From positions 1 through 19,719 of the forward strand of contig JAEDIV010000029.1 of assembly GCA_016296675.1 (NCBI GenBank): DNA of 19,719 bases, read 5' to 3'. The notes under the pieces are model-generated. The model saw only the letters and a list, made by a program, of their open reading frames with translations, was not told the origin of the DNA and did no database searches. Of the stretch, positions 1 to 7,459 are shown one piece after another. The position numbers were made by a program, and so were the translations under genes. Every line of letters starts with the position of its first letter. The stretch's first letter is position 1. Source of the stretch: Clostridia bacterium. GTDB lineage: Bacteria > Bacillota > Clostridia > Christensenellales > Aristaeellaceae.

Positions 1-57
1 AGAGGAAGTGCGCTCCCTCTCCATACCTCTCCCGGAGGTTTGTTGATGATCTGAATC

Positions 58-88
58 GCAGGCGATTTTATACGCCTGCAATTTTTTT
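58..88 (+). terminator. Intrinsic terminator of an upstream plus-strand gene
   Basis: GCAGGCG (58-64) and CGCCTGC (73-79) form a 7-bp GC-rich stem with an 8-base loop, followed on the plus strand by a run of seven T (82-88). The T run lies only on the plus-strand side, so this ends a gene entering from the left edge. Its last codons are probably in bases 1-54: one frame stops at 44-46 and another at 52-54, and I cannot tell which is real. The T run overlaps the dapB stop codon. No U-tract follows the hairpin in the dapB direction. Confidence 0.75.
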
Positions 89-803
89 ATTCTCCCCAGA
101 GTACGTTTTCCATGGAGTAAAGTCCGTTTTCCTTTCCGATCAGCCATTCGGCTGCGCGGCATGCGCCTTTGGCAAAAATCTTTCGGGAAATGGCTTCGTG
201 GCGGATTTCAAGGGTTTCATCTTCGCCGAAGAACATAACCTTGTGCTCGCCTGCCACAGTGCCGCCCCGAACGGCGTGGAGGCCGATTTCTTTGCCTCTT
301 GCGCCGGTAGCGCCTTCGCGGCCGTAAACGCGCGGGATTTCATTTTCAGGGTCGATCGCGTCAGCGATGGCTTTTGCCGTTCCGCTGGGCGCGTCGGCCT
401 TTTTGTTGTGATGGGTTTCGATGATTTCGATGTCAAAATCCATGCCCAGCGCTTCATACAGCATTTTTGCGGCTTTTTTCATGACCGCAACGCCCAGTGA
501 ATAGTTCGCAGAATACAGGACGGGCGCGAAAGATGCCGTTTCCTTCATAAGCGCCTTTTGCTCATTTGTCAGATTTGTTGTTCCGATAACGCAGGGAATG
601 CCGGTGGCTTTTGAAAAGGCGAGGGTGTTTTCAAGATTGTCGGGATGAGAAAAATCGATCACTACGTCGATTTTGCCCGGGATTTCCGAAAGAGACCTGA
701 AATAGTCAAAATCCACTTTCCCGGAAACGACAGAACCTGACTGGATGAGGATTTCCTCGATCATTTTTCCCATTCTTCCGTATCCCACGATTGCTGCATT
801 CAT
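87..803 (-). CDS. dapB: 4-hydroxy-tetrahydrodipicolinate reductase
   Basis: This cytoplasmic NAD(P)H-dependent enzyme reduces the product of DapA to tetrahydrodipicolinate on the route to diaminopimelate and lysine. The 238-residue protein has the N-terminal nucleotide-binding glycine motif GYGRMG at residues 7-12. It also has the family signature ETHHNKKADAPSGTA at about 129-143, with the catalytic His pair 131-132, Lys135 and the substrate-binding SGT at 140-142. The length is slightly short for the family (usually about 250-270), and the loss falls in the N-terminal domain loops rather than in catalytic motifs. A GGGAGAG site lies 6 bases before the ATG. The gene follows dapA by 14 bases, so both are probably one transcript under the lysine riboswitch upstream of dapA. 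Confidence 0.97.
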   Translation of the reverse strand: MNAAIVGYGRMGKMIEEILIQSGSVVSGKVDFDYFRSLSEIPGKIDVVIDFSHPDNLENTLAFSKATGIPCVIGTTNLTNEQKALMKETASFAPVLYSANYSLGVAVMKKAAKMLYEALGMDFDIEIIETHHNKKADAPSGTAKAIADAIDPENEIPRVYGREGATGARGKEIGLHAVRGGTVAGEHKVMFFGEDETLEIRHEAISRKIFAKGACRAAEWLIGKENGLYSMENVLWGE

Positions 804-817
804 ATGTTTCTCTCCCG

Positions 818-1699
818 TCAGATGAGGTTGTAATCCTTAAGCGTTCTTTCAAGCGCGTTTCGCTTTTCGTCTTCCATTTCGCAAAGCGGCATGCGGAAGC
901 CGCCGACATTCATGCCCATCAGGTTCATGGCTTCCTTGACGGGGATGGGGTTGACGTCGGAGAAAAGCGCGTGGATGAGCTTAAGATATTTAAGCTGAAT
1001 CTCGCGGGATTTTTTGATATCGCCGTCCAGGAATGCGTGGACAAGGTCGCTGGTTTCGCGGGGGCAGATGTTTGCGAGAACGGAAATTACGCCCGTTCCG
1101 CCTGCAGCCATCATGGGGAGGGTGATGTCGTCGTTTCCGGAGATGATGGCGAATTTATCGCTTGCGAGATGGGAAATATCCATGACGAAGCTCATGTCGC
1201 CCGAGGCTTCTTTGATGCCGACGATGTTATCGTGGCGGGAAAGCGCTTCTACGGATTTGACCGACAGCGCGCAGCCGGTTCTGCCCGGCACATTATAGGC
1301 GATGACGGGCGCGCTTACGCGGTCTGCGACGTCCGTGAAATGGCGGACCATGCCCAGCTGGTTGGCCTTATTGTAATAGGGCGTGATGAGAAGAAGCGCG
1401 TCCACGCCGAGCTTGTCATAGGCGATGGATTTCATGAGCGCGGTTTCCGTGGAGTTGGAGCCGGAACCTGCGACCAGCGGAACGCGGCCGGCGATTGCGC
1501 TCATGGCGCAGCGGACGACGTCTTCGTCCTCTTCATGGCTCATGGTGCTGCTTTCGCCCGTTGTACCCAGAACGACGATGCCGTCGGTGCCGTTTTGAAC
1601 CTGAAATTCGCACAGCTCTTCAAGCTTTTTAAAATTGACGCTTCCGTCCTCGTTGAACGGGGTGATGAGCGCGACGTAACTGCCTTTAAACGTATACAT
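818..1699 (-). CDS. dapA: 4-hydroxy-tetrahydrodipicolinate synthase
   Basis: This cytoplasmic enzyme condenses pyruvate with aspartate semialdehyde, the first committed step of lysine and diaminopimelate synthesis. The 293-residue protein is a standard single-domain TIM barrel of family length. Visible active-site elements are GTTGE at 45-49 (the Thr pair of the proton relay), Tyr135 in AYNVPGRTG, and the Schiff-base Lys163 in the GIKEASGD segment. A canonical AAGGAGG site (1709-1715) lies 9 bases before the ATG. It is the first gene after a lysine riboswitch and terminator, so its expression should fall when lysine is abundant. dapB follows 14 bases later. Confidence 0.98.
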   Translation of the reverse strand: MYTFKGSYVALITPFNEDGSVNFKKLEELCEFQVQNGTDGIVVLGTTGESSTMSHEEDEDVVRCAMSAIAGRVPLVAGSGSNSTETALMKSIAYDKLGVDALLLITPYYNKANQLGMVRHFTDVADRVSAPVIAYNVPGRTGCALSVKSVEALSRHDNIVGIKEASGDMSFVMDISHLASDKFAIISGNDDITLPMMAAGGTGVISVLANICPRETSDLVHAFLDGDIKKSREIQLKYLKLIHALFSDVNPIPVKEAMNLMGMNVGGFRMPLCEMEDEKRNALERTLKDYNLI

Positions 1700-1722
1700 A
1701 TTTGATGTCCTCCTTGATCATG

Positions 1723-1757
1723 AAAAACGGCCTGTGCGCGGATAAGCACACAGGCCG
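1723..1757 (-). terminator. Riboswitch-controlled terminator before dapA
   Basis: On the minus strand CGGCCTGTGTGC (1757-1746) pairs over 12 bp, with one T-G pair, with GCGCACAGGCCG (1739-1728) around a 6-base loop. Five T (1727-1723) follow. The hairpin sits between the lysine riboswitch and the dapA ribosome site, which is the expected place for ligand-dependent early termination. Confidence 0.93.
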
Positions 1758-1769
1758 GCACAGATATGT

Positions 1770-1940
1770 CCGGTTGATAGCCCTCCTGCGCTTTTTCAGC
1801 ACAGACAGTATTGGAAATCTTATTTCCAATACCATCGCAATTGAATGCCTTGAATTGCGATTCGGCGAAATTGCCCTCATTGCCGCTCAAACGCCCGCCG
1901 GCTTGCGACAAATCCTTATATTCCGCGCCTCTATCGTTTA
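1770..1940 (-). promoter_or_regulatory. Lysine riboswitch (L box)
   Basis: The minus-strand leader of dapA carries the conserved lysine aptamer elements in order. The P1 5' strand GATAG plus AGGCGCGG (about 1935-1923) comes first. A TGAGGGC...TCGCCGAA block follows, matching the consensus UGAAAGGG...CGCCGAAG. A P3 hairpin TCGCAATT/AATTGCGA and a P4 hairpin ATTGGAAA/TTTCCAAT come next, then ACTG and a short P5. The closing GGAGGGCTATC ends near 1776, and its CTATC pairs with GATAG to close P1. In this family lysine binding favours the downstream terminator and switches the lysine genes off. Boundaries are approximate by a few bases. Confidence 0.94.
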
Positions 1941-1953
1941 TTTGATTTTCTAT

Positions 1954-1982
1954 ATTCTATCATGCATGGACTTTATGCGCAA
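1954..1982 (-). promoter_or_regulatory. Probable promoter of dapAB
   Basis: A good -10 box TAGAAT (1959-1954) lies 17 bases after a weak -35 TTGCGC (1982-1977). Transcription would begin near 1947, just before the riboswitch P1 strand, which is where a riboswitch leader should start. The -35 is poor, so the call rests on the -10 box and the position. Confidence 0.5.
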
Positions 1983-2092
1983 GAGGGAAATGATAAAGTT
2001 AACAAAATGAATGATAAATATACAAATTATGCATAAACGCGTTTGCTTCCGCATAGGTTCTTTTGATAATCGGATGCGGGAGGCGTTGAATA

Positions 2093-3577
2093 ATGCAATT
2101 TTTAGGCATGTTTCGTCATGCACGCACATCACACGCGCAAGGATTGACGAAAGAAATGTTTGTCTCTCTCGGTCAAAGCGCCGTAAGTGCGCGGGATGTG
2201 TATGCGCAGGGCGGGCTGATTGTGATGGCGGAGGGAGAGATGAGGAACAAAAGTTACCTCACGCGTGCGCTGAAGCTGAGCTGCGACGCATCGATGAGTC
2301 TGATTACGGCGCACGCCTATCGCATGTGGGGCGCGGATTATCCAAGGCACATCGAAGGCGCCGTTGTGACGGCAGTCATTGACCGCACGGAAGACAGGAT
2401 GATCCTTTCCGCGGACCGGGCAGGCGCGATCGGCGTATATTATGCGTGGCGCGGACGCGCGGCGGCGTTCGCTTCCCACCCGGGGCTGCTACTAAAAATG
2501 GGCGCGGCGGGGCGCGGCATTGAACGGGACGGGATCTGCGAGCTGTTTGCACTGGGCGGTTTCTTTACGCCGGGAAAAACGGCGTTTAGGGATATCCGCT
2601 TGCTGGAGGGCGGGTGTGTATTGATTGCAGACTCGCGCGGCATGCGCGTTAAGCGCTATTATTCCATTGTGCAGGAAGCGCTGAAAAAGGATGTATCCGC
2701 GTTCGGTGCAGCGGATTATGTGTCTTCGCTTTCCAGGCGGGAATATGCTCTGTTTCTGTCGGATGGAATATCCATGGAAATCGCAGAAGAAATCATGGGA
2801 AAAGGCGGCGCGGTTTTCTATCATGCCGGGGATTCGGGTGAACAGGCGGATGTTTTTTCTAAGCGGCTGAATGCGCCTGTAGAATGTGTGAACGTTTCAA
2901 AGGAAGCTCTTTGTGAGATGCTGAAAGATGCGGTTGCGTACACAGGTTTTCCGGGCACGGGCATAAGTGATGCGGTACTTCTGAGCCTGATGAAGGAGGC
3001 TTTCTGCCTGTTTCCGGCAGGCATTGCGGGCGGGAAAGGCGCATTTTGCTCAGAAAGCCTGCATCAAGGGAACCTTGTCCGGTTTTTGCGCCATGAGACG
3101 GTTGAAAAAATCGATGCAGAGGGGTATCTTCGCGACCGGTTCAACGATCTTACTGACAGGTATCGGATTCCGTTGGGAGAAGAAAACGGAGATCAATGGG
3201 CGGAGAGGCTTTTGTGCACGGTGATGAATACTGCGCAGCTTGCTTCTCGCCTGCGCCTTTTGGCAGAGGCTGCGGGCGGTGAAATCCAAACGCCGCTTGC
3301 TGATGAAAGATATATGGCTTGCATGCTTAATGTATTTTCCAAAACGGAAAATACGCATTCGCCCAGCAAAAACTGTCGGGGTGAATGCGTATCCGTGATT
3401 TGTGAAGAAGCGCTTGCGCTTGCGGATTTGGATGATCAGCCGATTTTTCAGGCGGTGGATCCGAGAAAAATCCGAAGCGAAGTGCAGGGTCAATGCGCCG
3501 ACGTTGACGCGCTTTGCCGGCTTTTACAGATCAATTCGTTTCTCTATCAGTTTGATGCGGAGCTCTCGGGCGTCTGA
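2093..3577 (+). CDS. Asparagine-synthetase-like protein, probable pseudoenzyme
   Basis: The 494-residue protein follows the two-domain plan of glutamine-dependent asparagine synthetase (AsnB) but lacks its catalytic residues. Residues 46-175 track the glutaminase domain: a degenerate GEIYN (AEGEMRN), an AYRMWG segment near 75-80, ADRAGAIGVYY at 107-117 (family ARDRFGIKPLYY), and FASHPGLLL. There is no Cys2 nucleophile: the protein begins MQFLGMF. In the synthetase domain the PP-loop SGGLDSS has become LSDGISM (222-228), and SGEGGDELFGGY has become AGIAGGKGAFCSES (309-322). Length is well below the usual 600 or more. GGGAGG (2078-2083) lies 9 bases before the ATG, and a weak promoter TTGCTT-16-GATAAT (2043-2070) precedes it. 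The gene diverges from dapAB and overlaps the convergent lipoprotein gene by 31 bases. The frame is intact, so a retained non-catalytic role is more likely than decay. The function is unknown. Confidence 0.75.
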   Translation: MQFLGMFRHARTSHAQGLTKEMFVSLGQSAVSARDVYAQGGLIVMAEGEMRNKSYLTRALKLSCDASMSLITAHAYRMWGADYPRHIEGAVVTAVIDRTEDRMILSADRAGAIGVYYAWRGRAAAFASHPGLLLKMGAAGRGIERDGICELFALGGFFTPGKTAFRDIRLLEGGCVLIADSRGMRVKRYYSIVQEALKKDVSAFGAADYVSSLSRREYALFLSDGISMEIAEEIMGKGGAVFYHAGDSGEQADVFSKRLNAPVECVNVSKEALCEMLKDAVAYTGFPGTGISDAVLLSLMKEAFCLFPAGIAGGKGAFCSESLHQGNLVRFLRHETVEKIDAEGYLRDRFNDLTDRYRIPLGEENGDQWAERLLCTVMNTAQLASRLRLLAEAAGGEIQTPLADERYMACMLNVFSKTENTHSPSKNCRGECVSVICEEALALADLDDQPIFQAVDPRKIRSEVQGQCADVDALCRLLQINSFLYQFDAELSGV

Positions 3578-5058
3578 ATTCTGCCGGGATTTTTTAGTAT
3601 CACGCCCTCCAGATATATTTTATGGGTAAGTACAGACCCCGTGACGCCTTCAAAATACAGTCTGAGGCCTGACACGCCGCGAAGTTCAGAAAGCGTATTT
3701 ATAAGACCAAAGACAAACAGTTCTTCTTCTATTTGGCTGAACGACTGCGCCATGCGATATACGTTTGCGGAAAGGTTTACGCTGGCAACGCTTCCTGAAA
3801 TGTCTATACCCAGAATATCGGAGGCTTTGACGCCGAGCGGGAAAATGGGCAAAAGATTGCTGCTTTCAGGGCCTTCTATCAGGGCGCAGATGCGAGCGCG
3901 GGCGGAATCTGCCGACGCAAGCGGAAGCGCGCGGATTTCCTCTTCAAGCATATTGTTTTCGTTTGCAAAATACAAAGATACGTGTTTGCCGATATAGGGC
4001 GCAAAATCTTCACGGCGCATGATGCCGGAAGGGAACTTTCGGTCGGCGCCGTTTTTGACGGGCACTTCGGTTACGGTTTTTCCGCCGATGGAAAGACAGA
4101 CGCCGTCAGTGTCGGCGAGGAAAGAAGTGAGGGTCAGAACGATGGAGGCAAGATACATGTGCCTGTCGTGTCCGCTTTGATTGAGCGCTAAAAACGCATC
4201 GCTTGTGAGGAAGATATGAAGGATTCGTTCGCCGTCGGGCGTGATCTCATAACGGCTGACCTTTTCAAACATGTTTTCGCAGCCCGGAACGCCTTGAATT
4301 ACGCCGCTTTGGTTCGGCAGGGTTCCAAGCGCGCGCAGGATGGCTTTGGCGGGATCTGCGGGTTCGTGACTAACGGTCATTTCGCAGGGGATCACGCAGG
4401 TTTCATCTATGCTCGGATAATAAGCCGAAATGCGCCGGCTGACGGATGTGTGTTTGGATTCTTCGTAATGAACTGCTTCATCGTAGAGAATGGAAACATC
4501 GGTATTTTTTGTAATCAGGCCAATCGGAAGATCGGAAAATGATGCGGCGCGGCCGCTGAGCAAAACTGTAACGCCCGTGACGGAAGGCAGCTCAAACATG
4601 GTTTTGCTCATGGCTTCCGTCAGGGTTTTGATTTCCGCATCGCTCATGGAGCCGGCGGGCAGCACGTTGACGGTAACAATGTTTCCGCTGTTTTCGACCG
4701 ATGCGATGCGCGAGCCGCGCTGAACGACGGCATTTGCATCGCTGCCGGGCGTTTTCATGAGCTCCTCAGCGAGCCGGCGATGGATGGAAGACGCGGAGGA
4801 AAGCCATAAAACGCGCGTGGAGGGCACGGACACGGAGCCGTCGGAGGAGGCATAATAGATGCTTGCGCGGTAGACTTCGCTGTCTTCCTTATCTCCGTAC
4901 GGAGCCAAGGGCGCATTTTCTTCCGCCAGCGGAAGCGTCATGGAGCTTGCGCTGCCTGCGGTTGTTCCGGTTGTGTTCTTTACGGAACAGGAGGAAAGGG
5001 AAAACGCGAGAATCAGGGCTGTGAGAAGGGAAAAGATGCGCTCTAAACGGTTGGTCAT
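3547..5058 (-). CDS. GerMN-domain lipoprotein, third gene of the two-component operon
   Basis: The 503-residue protein has a lipoprotein signal: basic start, hydrophobic core, lipobox LSSC with Cys24. It should be anchored on the outer face of the membrane. Three regions resemble the GerMN fold seen in spore protein GerM and actinobacterial LpqB: about 63-180, 210-335 and 355-486. The last is the clearest: SLYFANENN, then EEEIRALPL, ALIEGPESSNLLPIFPLG, SVASVNLSANV, a late NTLSEL helix, and LRLYFEG. The start codon overlaps the kinase stop as ATGA, and GGAGGG lies 8 bases upstream, so it is translationally coupled to the kinase. By analogy with LpqB beside MtrB it may modulate the kinase sensor domain; that is inference. 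A role in sporulation or germination cannot be excluded. Confidence 0.85.
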   Translation of the reverse strand: MTNRLERIFSLLTALILAFSLSSCSVKNTTGTTAGSASSMTLPLAEENAPLAPYGDKEDSEVYRASIYYASSDGSVSVPSTRVLWLSSASSIHRRLAEELMKTPGSDANAVVQRGSRIASVENSGNIVTVNVLPAGSMSDAEIKTLTEAMSKTMFELPSVTGVTVLLSGRAASFSDLPIGLITKNTDVSILYDEAVHYEESKHTSVSRRISAYYPSIDETCVIPCEMTVSHEPADPAKAILRALGTLPNQSGVIQGVPGCENMFEKVSRYEITPDGERILHIFLTSDAFLALNQSGHDRHMYLASIVLTLTSFLADTDGVCLSIGGKTVTEVPVKNGADRKFPSGIMRREDFAPYIGKHVSLYFANENNMLEEEIRALPLASADSARARICALIEGPESSNLLPIFPLGVKASDILGIDISGSVASVNLSANVYRMAQSFSQIEEELFVFGLINTLSELRGVSGLRLYFEGVTGSVLTHKIYLEGVILKNPGRIQTPESSASN

Positions 5059-6443
5059 GCGTTTTTCCCTCCGTTCGGTTTGATGTAGACGGGCAGTTCT
5101 ACCACGAAAGTGGTGCCTTCATTCTCAACGGACGAAACGCTGATGTCGCCGGAATGCAGAAGAACAATCTGCTTGACGATGGAAAGGCCAAGGCCGGTTC
5201 CGCCGGTTTCTCTGGAGCGCGCCTTATCTACGCGGTAGAAGCGGTCGAAAATATGCAGTACATCTTCCTTCGGAATGCCGATGCCGTTGTCTATGATGCG
5301 CGTGAACACGGTTTTGCCTTGGCGGGTGAGATCTACGCGCACGCTTCCGCCGCGGGGAGTGTATTTGATGGCATTGTCGATGAGGTTATAGAACACCTGA
5401 TTGAGTTTCATCGTGTCGCCCATAACTTCTGCGTTTTCGCGGCCGGCAAACTCCAGCTCGATTCCGCGCTCACGGGCGAGGGGCGAGAGGCGCTTTACGT
5501 TTTCCTGAACAAGATCGCGGATCAGAAGTGGCGCGGCGTTCAAACGCATTTTGCCGCTGTCGATGCTGACGAGCGTAAGAAGATCGCTGACGACATAGCT
5601 CAGGCGGTCGATTTCCTTGTCGATGTCGCCCAGAAATTCCTTTGTCATGTCGGTATCAAAGGAATCCTGATACAAAACCGTCTGAAGCAGGATTTTCATT
5701 GTGGAAAGCGGCGTCTTGAGTTCGTGGCTGGCGTTGGAGACGAACTGGTTTCTCGAGCGGTCCAGGGTTTCTATGCGGGTGGACATGCTGTTGAACGCGC
5801 GGGCGAGGTCCGAAAGCTCGTCTTTTCCGCGAACGCGTACGCGGTAGGAGAAATCGCCCTTGGAGATCTGGGCGATACCGCTTTGCAACTCATTGACCGG
5901 GCGCATGAAGAGGCGCACGATCACAATGCTTAAAAGGCACACAAACGCGGAAACTGCAAGCATGACATAGGCAATCTGGCGCGTGACCTGGATCAGTCCG
6001 TCATAAATGTCATGCTCGGTAGATGCATATACCAAAACACCAACCAGCGCACCATCATCCATGATGCTGCGCGCGTAAATGCCGGTCATTGCGCCTGCGT
6101 GGGTATCCTTTTCCATCAGAAAAGAATCGGAGGGTGACGCCTGATAATAGCCGTAATCGCTGATCAGGCCGCCGAGCACGCTCTTTACCTCTTCAAGCGG
6201 CAAAACATGACCGTTCAATATGCTTTTTGAATCTGCCTGAACGACGCCGTATGCGTTTAGAACCAATACGCGTGCGTTATATTCTTCGCCGGTGGCGCGC
6301 AAAAGCGCATACATATCATCTGTTTTATAGCTTGTGAGAAGGGGAGAGATGTGGCCGGCAAGCTCCTCGGTCACGCGTTCTTCCTCGCGAACCCGCTGAT
6401 TAAACAGATATTCGCCTACCAGCTGAATCACGGAGACGGTCAC
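5055..6443 (-). CDS. Sensor histidine kinase, WalK/PhoR type (N-terminus probably longer)
   Basis: A membrane kinase that should autophosphorylate and pass phosphate to the regulator encoded just upstream. Numbered from the GTG at 6443 (462 residues): an extracytoplasmic PAS-like sensor at about 10-155, a second membrane helix at 157-179, HAMP at 180-232, and the H box SHELKTPL with phospho-acceptor His240. The ATPase domain has its N box NLIDNAIKYTP at 353-363, G1 DNGIGI, F box FDRFYRV and G2 GGTGLGLSIVK. This start has no ribosome site and lacks the first membrane helix. The frame stays open upstream and encodes SLFHSLRWKFVIAYLLVI plus more hydrophobic residues, exactly that helix. It reaches a CTG at 6512 with AAGGA 8 bases before it; an ATT at 6521 and a CTG at 6530 are other options. 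The coordinates given use the nearest conventional start, and the real protein is probably about 23 residues longer. It overlaps the lipoprotein gene by 4 bases. Confidence 0.92.
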   Translation of the reverse strand: MTVSVIQLVGEYLFNQRVREEERVTEELAGHISPLLTSYKTDDMYALLRATGEEYNARVLVLNAYGVVQADSKSILNGHVLPLEEVKSVLGGLISDYGYYQASPSDSFLMEKDTHAGAMTGIYARSIMDDGALVGVLVYASTEHDIYDGLIQVTRQIAYVMLAVSAFVCLLSIVIVRLFMRPVNELQSGIAQISKGDFSYRVRVRGKDELSDLARAFNSMSTRIETLDRSRNQFVSNASHELKTPLSTMKILLQTVLYQDSFDTDMTKEFLGDIDKEIDRLSYVVSDLLTLVSIDSGKMRLNAAPLLIRDLVQENVKRLSPLARERGIELEFAGRENAEVMGDTMKLNQVFYNLIDNAIKYTPRGGSVRVDLTRQGKTVFTRIIDNGIGIPKEDVLHIFDRFYRVDKARSRETGGTGLGLSIVKQIVLLHSGDISVSSVENEGTTFVVELPVYIKPNGGKNA

Positions 6444-6516
6444 AACGGTGAACGCCGCGATGATAACCAGCAGATAGGCGATTACAAATTTCCACCTTAG
6501 AGAATGAAACAGGCTT

Positions 6517-7209
6517 TTAATCCTTGTCAGTGAAATAATAGCCTACACCCCATTTGGTGAATATGAATTCGGGCTGAGCGGGGTTCTTTTCGATTTTCTC
6601 GCGCAGACGGCGGATATGAACGTCCACGGTGCGCAGATCGCCGAGATAATCGTACTTCCAGATGGTTTCCAGAAGGTTTTCACGGCTGAATACCTTGCCG
6701 CGGTTGGAAACGAACAGCTGAAGCAGGTCGAACTCCTTGGCGGTCAGATTGATCTCCTTCGCGCCGATGGTGACGGAACGGTTGTTTAAGTTGATGCGCA
6801 TATCGCGAACGGTCAGAACCGACTGAGTGTTTTCCTTCTGGGTCATGGTGGTTCTGCGGAAGATGGTCTTGATGCGCGCCTTGACTTCAAGGATGTTGAA
6901 GGGCTTGGTCATGTAATCGTCGGCGCCGTATTCGAGGCCGAGGATCTTGTCCATATCTTCTCCCTTGGCGGTCAGCATGATGATCGGCACGCTGGACTTT
7001 TCACGGATGCGCAGGCAAACGTCGATACCGTCAATCTTGGGCAGCATGACGTCAAGAAGCACCAGGTCATAGCGACCGGCGAAAAACTTGTTCAGCGCTT
7101 CTTCGCCGTCTGCGGCGGAATCGGTCTCATAACCGTCCTGCTCGAGAGAATATTTCAAACCCTTGACAATCAAGGGCTCGTCGTCAACGATCAGAATCTT
7201 ACGTGCCAT
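6517..7209 (-). CDS. OmpR/PhoB-family response regulator
   Basis: This DNA-binding regulator is the cognate partner of the adjacent kinase. The 230 residues give a receiver domain (1-118) with acidic pocket Asp9-Asp10, phospho-acceptor Asp53 in LLDVMLP, Thr80 and Lys102 (TKPF). A winged-helix domain follows (about 130-228), with the recognition region RTVDVHIRRLREKIE and the C-terminal wing GVGYYF. The sequence resembles WalR/PhoB-type essential regulators, but I cannot assign an orthologue. GGAGG (7217-7221) lies 7 bases before the ATG. It is the first gene of the operon, behind a strong promoter at 7285-7313. The kinase frame follows without a gap. The divergent carboxypeptidase gene is a natural candidate target. 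Confidence 0.96.
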   Translation of the reverse strand: MARKILIVDDEPLIVKGLKYSLEQDGYETDSAADGEEALNKFFAGRYDLVLLDVMLPKIDGIDVCLRIREKSSVPIIMLTAKGEDMDKILGLEYGADDYMTKPFNILEVKARIKTIFRRTTMTQKENTQSVLTVRDMRINLNNRSVTIGAKEINLTAKEFDLLQLFVSNRGKVFSRENLLETIWKYDYLGDLRTVDVHIRRLREKIEKNPAQPEFIFTKWGVGYYFTDKD

Positions 7210-7284
7210 CGGAAAACCTCCGTATTTCTATCAAAAAGTAACGAGGAAACGCGCTTTTTGAGTATTGCAAAGTATTTCACATTC

Positions 7285-7313
7285 ATTATAAACGATTTTC
7301 TGTTTTATTTCAA
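7285..7313 (-). promoter_or_regulatory. Promoter of the two-component operon
   Basis: On the minus strand TTGAAA (7313-7308), a 17-base spacer and a perfect TATAAT (7290-7285) make a near-consensus housekeeping sigma promoter. Transcription would start near 7278 and leave a leader of about 70 bases before the regulator ATG. Confidence 0.85.
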
Positions 7314-7349
7314 GGAAAAGTTTGCCCGCAACGTAAATTTTAATATAAC

Positions 7350-7378
7350 TATACAAAAAAGGAAAAATATGCTATTAT
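7350..7378 (+). promoter_or_regulatory. Promoter of the first carboxypeptidase gene
   Basis: TATACA (7350-7355), a 17-base spacer and TATTAT (7373-7378), preceded by an AT-rich stretch. The two divergent promoters lie about 37 bases apart at their -35 boxes, so one regulator bound between them could affect both. I saw no clear pair of WalR-type TGTWAH half sites in the interval. Confidence 0.7.
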
Positions 7379-7459
7379 GTAAGAAAACTTTTCCGGCATG
7401 AAATACAGAGAACGTGAAACTGAGGATAGAAGAAAAACGTCTATTTGGTTGAGGTGACA

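Noticed and set aside
791..1705. Plus-strand open frame of 304 codons opposite dapA
   Set aside because: It is the complement of a certain dapA, has no ribosome site and no family resemblance; codon bias keeps the opposite strand open.
1540..1911. Minus-strand open frame of 123 codons over the dapA leader
   Set aside because: It covers the lysine riboswitch and terminator and runs into dapA out of frame; the RNA structure explains this sequence better.
2093..3577. Calling this gene a working asparagine synthetase
   Set aside because: The glutaminase Cys2, the PP-loop and the GGDE-type acidic motif are all missing.
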